Origin: Apus apus
Taxonomy: Eukaryota > Chordata > Aves > Apodiformes > Apodidae
NCBI RefSeq assembly: GCF_020740795.1
Contig: NC_067312.1
Location: forward strand, 68,282,905 to 68,346,904
DNA: 64,000 nt
Direction: 5' to 3'
Shown one piece after another: positions 46,953-64,000 of this stretch (position 1 is the first letter of the stretch; the number at the start of each line of letters is the position of its first letter). The notes under the pieces are model-generated. The model ran no database searches. It was not told the origin of the DNA and saw nothing but the letters and a program-made list of their open reading frames with translations. Made by a program: the position numbers and the translations under genes.

Positions 46953-49900
46953 AACAAACAAAAAAAACAGCTACCACTCAGGTATATGTAACACTTAGAC
47001 TCAGGTGTAAGATTATCTATCCATCTTAGAGATAAAGACTAAACTGTCCTGAGTTTCCCTCCAAAGAAGGTAACAATAATTGCTCTCTTACTAGCAACAA
47101 GACAATAAAAAGCAATATACAGTTTTCCCCACTAAGAACTATATAGTGCAGCTGATTTTTTTTTTTTTACAAGAGGCAGCAAAACTAGTGTGGAAGCAAA
47201 ATTCTTTTTTCTGAAGCTTAATATTTTACTGATTCCTCCCAGCTGGACCTGGAGAAAGTAAAAGCAATATAAACAGGCAACACAAAGGTCTAGGTGTCTA
47301 AAATCTACCAGTTAGAGGCTGGAAAATCACTGCACAAGACACCTCCAAGGAGCACACTGTACAGAAAGAAAGAGAAGTACAAGGGCAAGGGACAGGCTGC
47401 CTGCTCACACAGACATGAGTGTTCACACTCAGGAATGATAAAATAAATGCTTTAACATAAAACTGGAACTACTGAGGACCAAAGAACATCAGTTTCTCCA
47501 GCATAAAGGTATTTTCTTTACCGTGCCTACTATTCCCTGAATACATCAGACCTGTAGTAAGCACAGTGAGAAGCTGAATATTTCAAACAAAAATGTGTTT
47601 ACTTGAAACAAGACACCAACATTATACTGTCAGTATTAAAATATAAACTGTGTGCCCTCAGCAATTAAATCTAGTATGTTTGGTTTCTGTTTTGTAACAC
47701 AAAAATTTTCAGGAGTAGCCTTTAATATTGCTTAAGTGTCACCTTGCTGCAGTATCTCATAACAGCATGATTGATACTAAGCAAACTCAGGATGATATCC
47801 TGTAGATGTGAAGATGCATACAGTTTTAAGAACAAAAGCATAAGATTTTGAGGATAAAAGCAACCTCTATATATGCAGGCATGTAATTATCAGTGATCTC
47901 TTTAAAACATCAGACAGATGTGCTTTAAACACAGGTTGCAGGAGTCTGGAGGTGATAAAACCACGAGTCTAAGGAAGCCAGCTGCTGTTTGCTGCCTGTG
48001 GCTTACCTTCAGCAGTCACTGCCCCTTGCTTGGGGGATTGCTGCTTAACAGAGCAGAGCTGCCAGATGGATGGTTCCCAATTCCCAGCTCCCAGCGGCAC
48101 AAGCACAGCTGGGTCAGCTCCAGTGCTGCTGGAGATGGTTGAAATTGAGCCTCCTGCCTGGACCAGGGCAGATCACAGAGGGATCTGGTGAGCAGAAGCC
48201 ACAGTTTGGCTCTGGGATCACCAGAGGGTAGCAGGGCATCACATCTTGAGTCCTGCTGTTCCTTCCAAAATGACTGCCCAGCCTAAGCTGAAGGTTTCCA
48301 GTGAGAAACGAATGGGATCTTCAGTCTAAGTCTTAACACTGGGGATCAGCCAGGCAGCATGCTTCCACCTGCACACAGAATCACCATGTCCTACAGCCTT
48401 TTTCATCTCTATCTTCTTTCCCATCCATGCATGGTCATTTCCAGCTCATTACTCCTTGTGTCATTATCATTTTAAAAGGGGGACATGCAACCCTTCCGAG
48501 CAGATGGCCAAGGGCTGGGCATGTAGAGTCTACACCTGAGCTTCTGCCTCTCACACAACATCAAAGGCTCAGATCGCTACTTACTGTTCATAAATCATAA
48601 CTCAGACTATTGTGCAGATACTATACAGGAGATGAGGACGAACCTGTGTTTAAAACCAGGTCTCTGAAAGCATGCTGCTCTTATACTGATTAACTCTCTA
48701 TATATACTCTACACTAAGATCAATCACTGGCTTGGATCAGTGAGCTAAAACCCACACTAAATTATTTAATGAATAGGAAATGGCCTAGACCTGACTTTGG
48801 TCTACTATGCAGGATAGAACATGTTCATATACTTGTCTTGAGGTAGCTGATGTGGTCAAACACATTATGATATAGGGAAATGGTGGAAGGTTAATGTTTA
48901 TTAAAAAAGCTGATGTTGGACAAACAAATGTCAGTCATTACCACAATCTGTATCTCTTAGAGAAGTCCAGATGTACACACATGTTCGCACAGAAAATTGC
49001 AGGCAACTAAAATATCCTCACTATTGAGCACCTAGTTCCTAACAAACATGGCAAAAGTGTAGTTGGTATCAAGGCCTTTAACATTATTTCATGTGGCAGA
49101 GTTCAGCTTGCAGGGGTAATGACTGTGGAAGGTATTGCATCTTGCTAAAATATCAATCATCACTGTAAATGCCCTTTCATTAGCAGGTCCGGGTTTCTTC
49201 TGCTCTGAGACTAACACTAATGCTAAGCTGTGGGACTGTGGTCAGTCATCACATCACAACACACAGGGACTAGGACAGGTTCACAAAATACACAAGACTG
49301 AGGCCATGCACTTGCATCTGACACTCCTCTTCCACAGATGAAGGGTTTGTGTGTGGATTCTTCACAAAATACTCGAGATTTTCATAGTGCTAAATACACT
49401 GTAATCAGAGACAAAGGATAGCCACAGCAGTTTCACTCAGCATCTGAGGATGCCTGGATCCCAGGTTTAGCTTTGCCAGCTAAATGGTAACAGGGATTAA
49501 GGCAAAGTTCTCATTTCACGCCTCAGGAATGCTCCAGTCCTGGGCAACAGCTGACATCCCTTTAATTACAACCCCCCCCCATGCCAGAAATTGTAACTAG
49601 AATCCAAGGGTCAGAAAACCAGCCACACAAATATTTGTTGATGAGGGATAAGAAGGAATATCCCCCCCACACATTTGCATCCTGGTTTTGATATGAAACA
49701 GCACTGGCACACAGCATGAAAATGCAAACTGCAGCAACATGCACTTGGAATCACCATGCAAGTAGAAGCAAAAATAAATAAGCAGTTAAAAAAATACCTC
49801 AGAGGTAACCTTGCTAGACAGTAATTTACAGGTGTACTGGTAGAAAGGGAAAAGACCAGCATTAGTACATCAAACAAGCATGTTATAAGTAGGAAACAAG

Positions 49901-52900
49901 AACAAAAAGAAATCGCAAGAACTGGCACATCCCATAGTACAGGATTTCAAGCAACTCGGTGTCATAAAAAAAAACCCCAACAAAAAAAAAGCCCTGATTA
50001 GACAGTTTGCTGTTTTTTTAATGACATTGCTTGGCCAGCCGCAGTCTTGTTTACCATCAGTGCTTGACCCATTTTCTTGCTGCTTCTTTTTCTCTTCTTT
50101 TCTCACCTGTTGAAACCTCTATGACAAAACATTCTCTTTGGAAGAAGAGGCCTCTTGCCTGAGGAGTGAAATTCTTCCAAGAGCAGATGCACTTGATTTG
50201 CCCTCTGTCTCTGAAAGGCCAAACCTGCAGGCTACAGACAGAGTGGCTGTGTTGTAGCCACATCAGCCAGACAAAGAACAGAAGGTGGTGACCTCTAAAA
50301 GAGAGGCAGGCTAGATGTCCTGCTGAAACCACCCTCCTGCCTTTTGGTGTGTCTTACGTAGGGAGGAACCAAAGCTCTGTAAGTCAGTACTGCTGGTGTG
50401 CTCAGAGTATCAGAGGGGAGTCTTCCATGGACAACAAACCTCTTCACAATTCTGTTTAGGAGACTGTGGCTGCTGTATCTGGTTCCCCTCATGCAAAGAG
50501 CAATTCTGAGCCACATTCAGCTCTCAGGACTTAACTCTCCAAGTGGGAGCTGTTCGTCTGGTTATCAGTTATGCTTTTTCCCACCCTATATTTCATTTCT
50601 ATTTTGAAAACAGGCCAGTGACTGTTTTGTTTTGTTTCATTAGTTTCAGAAATAACCTTCCTGAGCCCACGGTCAAATGTCCTCTGCCAACAAATCAGAG
50701 CTTTTTGTTGTTTAAACAACTATTGCTTAGCCTGGCATGTAAAATATTAGCTCAAGCTAACAGTGGTACAAGTGTAGCACTTCTTGTTTGAATTATCCTT
50801 CTCCTGTCAATGGTGGGGGTGATTTACAAAAGGAGAACGGAAAGAGGCACGGAAGAGAAATAAAACACTCCTGCTGGCCTGGGGAAGCTCTCCCTGTGCT
50901 CTGCAGGACACTGACCTCTAATAGGATTTTGGGTAGGCAGTGGCAAGAATGTAAATCTTGTTTGGCAGTATGCAATGGGCTTAGAGAAGAGGAGAATGAC
51001 AACAAACCGCAACACTGCAGGACTTTGGTGTGCACTGGGGCTCTGTAAACTCCCTGCAGCCTTGACAATCCATCCCAGAAGAGGGTCCATCCCACCAGTT
51101 GTCTGATGGGTGACTGGGAAGCTTTAGTAGCAGTGCAACTCTGCCCAGATCAGCGTGCTGGTCAGGATGTCAGGGCTCACTTCAAACTGCAGAAGAGACT
51201 ACATAGCTGTGGCCAACCTGCTTTATAGCATATGTGCAGCTCTGCAAACACCTGAGGAGCTGCACTCGGGTCACTGAGCAGAGGGGTTAGGTCCACTGAC
51301 ACCTTACTTGTCCTTTGTGTGCTACAACATGCACAACAAACGGCATGTAACCACCACAGCTGTGGGAGAAGATTTTGGCCACAAGCCACTGCATTGTGGG
51401 CTGGACAAGTCATCCTCCACTTCACAGGGGTGGAGGAAAAGTGCAGGGTGAGGACCAGCTGAATGTCACCTCTAGCACAGCAGCTTCTCTGCCATCCTAT
51501 GGTTTTGAGACTGAGAGATGCTCACTGCAGGACTGCCAAGAACCAGTTCTGGTTTGCACCACTGTTTTATGCCCCTCTGTTTTTTAAAGTTCTTCCTAGT
51601 TTCTGCAAAGAGCTTCATGTGTCTCTTGGAAGGTTTTGAGAGCCTTTCATGGGGAAGAGATCCTCTGGGGAGACACAAGAAAACAGCACCCACCAGAGCA
51701 GGTGGTGTCACCCCATTTCACTGGGAGTTCTGGGGACAGAGAGGAAACCAGAGAGAGGATCCTTCCCAAGATACAGCCCCAAGATGCTCTGTAAGAACAA
51801 GGCACAACTGTGGGCACGAGCTGGCTTCTTGTTTTTCAACAGCTTCAGCAGAATAAAGGACCAGAAAGTTTCTGGTATGAACTGTAAATTTTTCTGTCTC
51901 TATTTTGAGTCAGCTCTCCTACTACACTTCAGTTAACCAGAAGAAATCCAACAGGACCCCTCCACATTGCACTCCTTAGGCTACTGTGCAATATTCACCA
52001 GTCATGATTAAAAGCTGCAAGACTAGTGCAGTATTCATGTTACAAACCTTCACTTCCATACACCTAATGAGCTTCTATCTTTAATGAACGTTATTAGAAA
52101 GCAGTTTGTGTGGAGCTTCAGCTCCTTAGTGCTGGTGTCATCATTCTGACATCTCTGGGATATACCTGGAGGACTGTGGCTACTTCAGCAAACACATAAC
52201 AGCAACTATGTCAGTTTAAGAAGTTCTGTATCTCACTTATATCTCACTACCTGCTGCACTCAGTGTCTGCAGTAATAATGATTCTGAATAAGAAACACCG
52301 CGTACTCTGTTGGGAATAGGTTGTATAATGGATGCACCTGAATTTTGGTACTTCTAGCTATGAAATTCATAGCTTTTCTTATTAGTGCATCCAGTAAAGA
52401 ACAACTTAATTTCATTAAAATCTGCTCCAGTAATGACTGAAATGCAGGCACTCATTTCACAAACTTAAGTTCTGGATGATTTTCTCTTTGTGTGGAAGGA
52501 AGACTACAAATTTAGCAGGAAACATCACACTACCTATTGAAGGATCCATGTTCATTTCTGAGACATTCCCAATCCATTTCTGCAAAAGATGGTTTCTAGG
52601 AAAGTTATCCATTTACACTGAATCCTGAGCACACTGGGATGGGACTTTGGGAGTCTAGGAACACAGGCATGAATACATGCTTGACCCACAAAGTTCAAAA
52701 AGCCAATAAAATAACCCACTGGAGGGTCCTGGTGAGTGTGAATTAACAGAGCCTGTCAATTGCAGGACAGCTACTGACTGCCCCTAACTATTTATTAACT
52801 AACTAAACAAACTTATTTAAAATACTTAACATGAATTGCCTTTGATATTTGCCATGATGCTCTTTCTTCCTCCCCATTGGCCCTGATCCTTCCCTGTGAA

Positions 52901-52999
52901 ACACACTGGGCCCTTACAATGTGTTAAAATCCTTAATACACTTGCAAAGTGATCTAAGCAGATTATTTGGAACTAAATTTTTTTCTTGTCTGAATGTTA

Positions 53000-64000
<11,001 letters not shown>

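Overview
This is vertebrate nuclear DNA, almost certainly from a bird. It has large introns, GT-AG exons, long 3' UTRs and many CR1 (chicken repeat 1) LINE copies ending in the usual ATTCTATG-type 3' end. I cannot name the species. It holds parts of three ordinary vertebrate genes plus repeat-rich intergenic DNA. I found no bacterial, phage, CRISPR or operon-like content.

Layout. (1) 1-16.2 kb, plus strand: the last three coding exons and the long 3' UTR of SNX30, a sorting nexin with a PX and a BAR domain. (2) 16.2-19 kb: the convergent gap between SNX30 and the next gene, with a coding-looking but broken fragment and a CpG-rich block next to poly(T). (3) 18.9-23.5 kb, minus strand: SLC46A2 (thymic stromal cotransporter, TSCOT), with exons 1-3 clear and the extreme C-terminus unresolved. 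(4) 23.5-38.7 kb: a gene-free stretch with two large CR1 copies. One CR1 is split by an unidentified insert of about 0.84 kb. There is also a near-perfect 64-nt inverted repeat. (5) 38.7-63.1 kb, minus strand: the 3' UTR and last three coding exons of AKAP2 (the PALM2AKAP2 locus), including the 2.4-kb exon that carries the PKA-RII-binding helix. The 5' exons lie beyond the right edge.

The genes share no evident pathway: SNX30 acts in endosomal membrane sorting, SLC46A2 is a plasma-membrane MFS transporter, and AKAP2 scaffolds PKA. In human, SNX30 and SLC46A2 are also adjacent and tail-to-tail (9q32), while PALM2AKAP2 lies about 2.5 Mb away at 9q31.3. The 23.5-38.7 kb gap therefore marks a gene-order difference from human. 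Exon calls rest on translations compared with remembered family sequences plus visible splice sites; no database search was possible.
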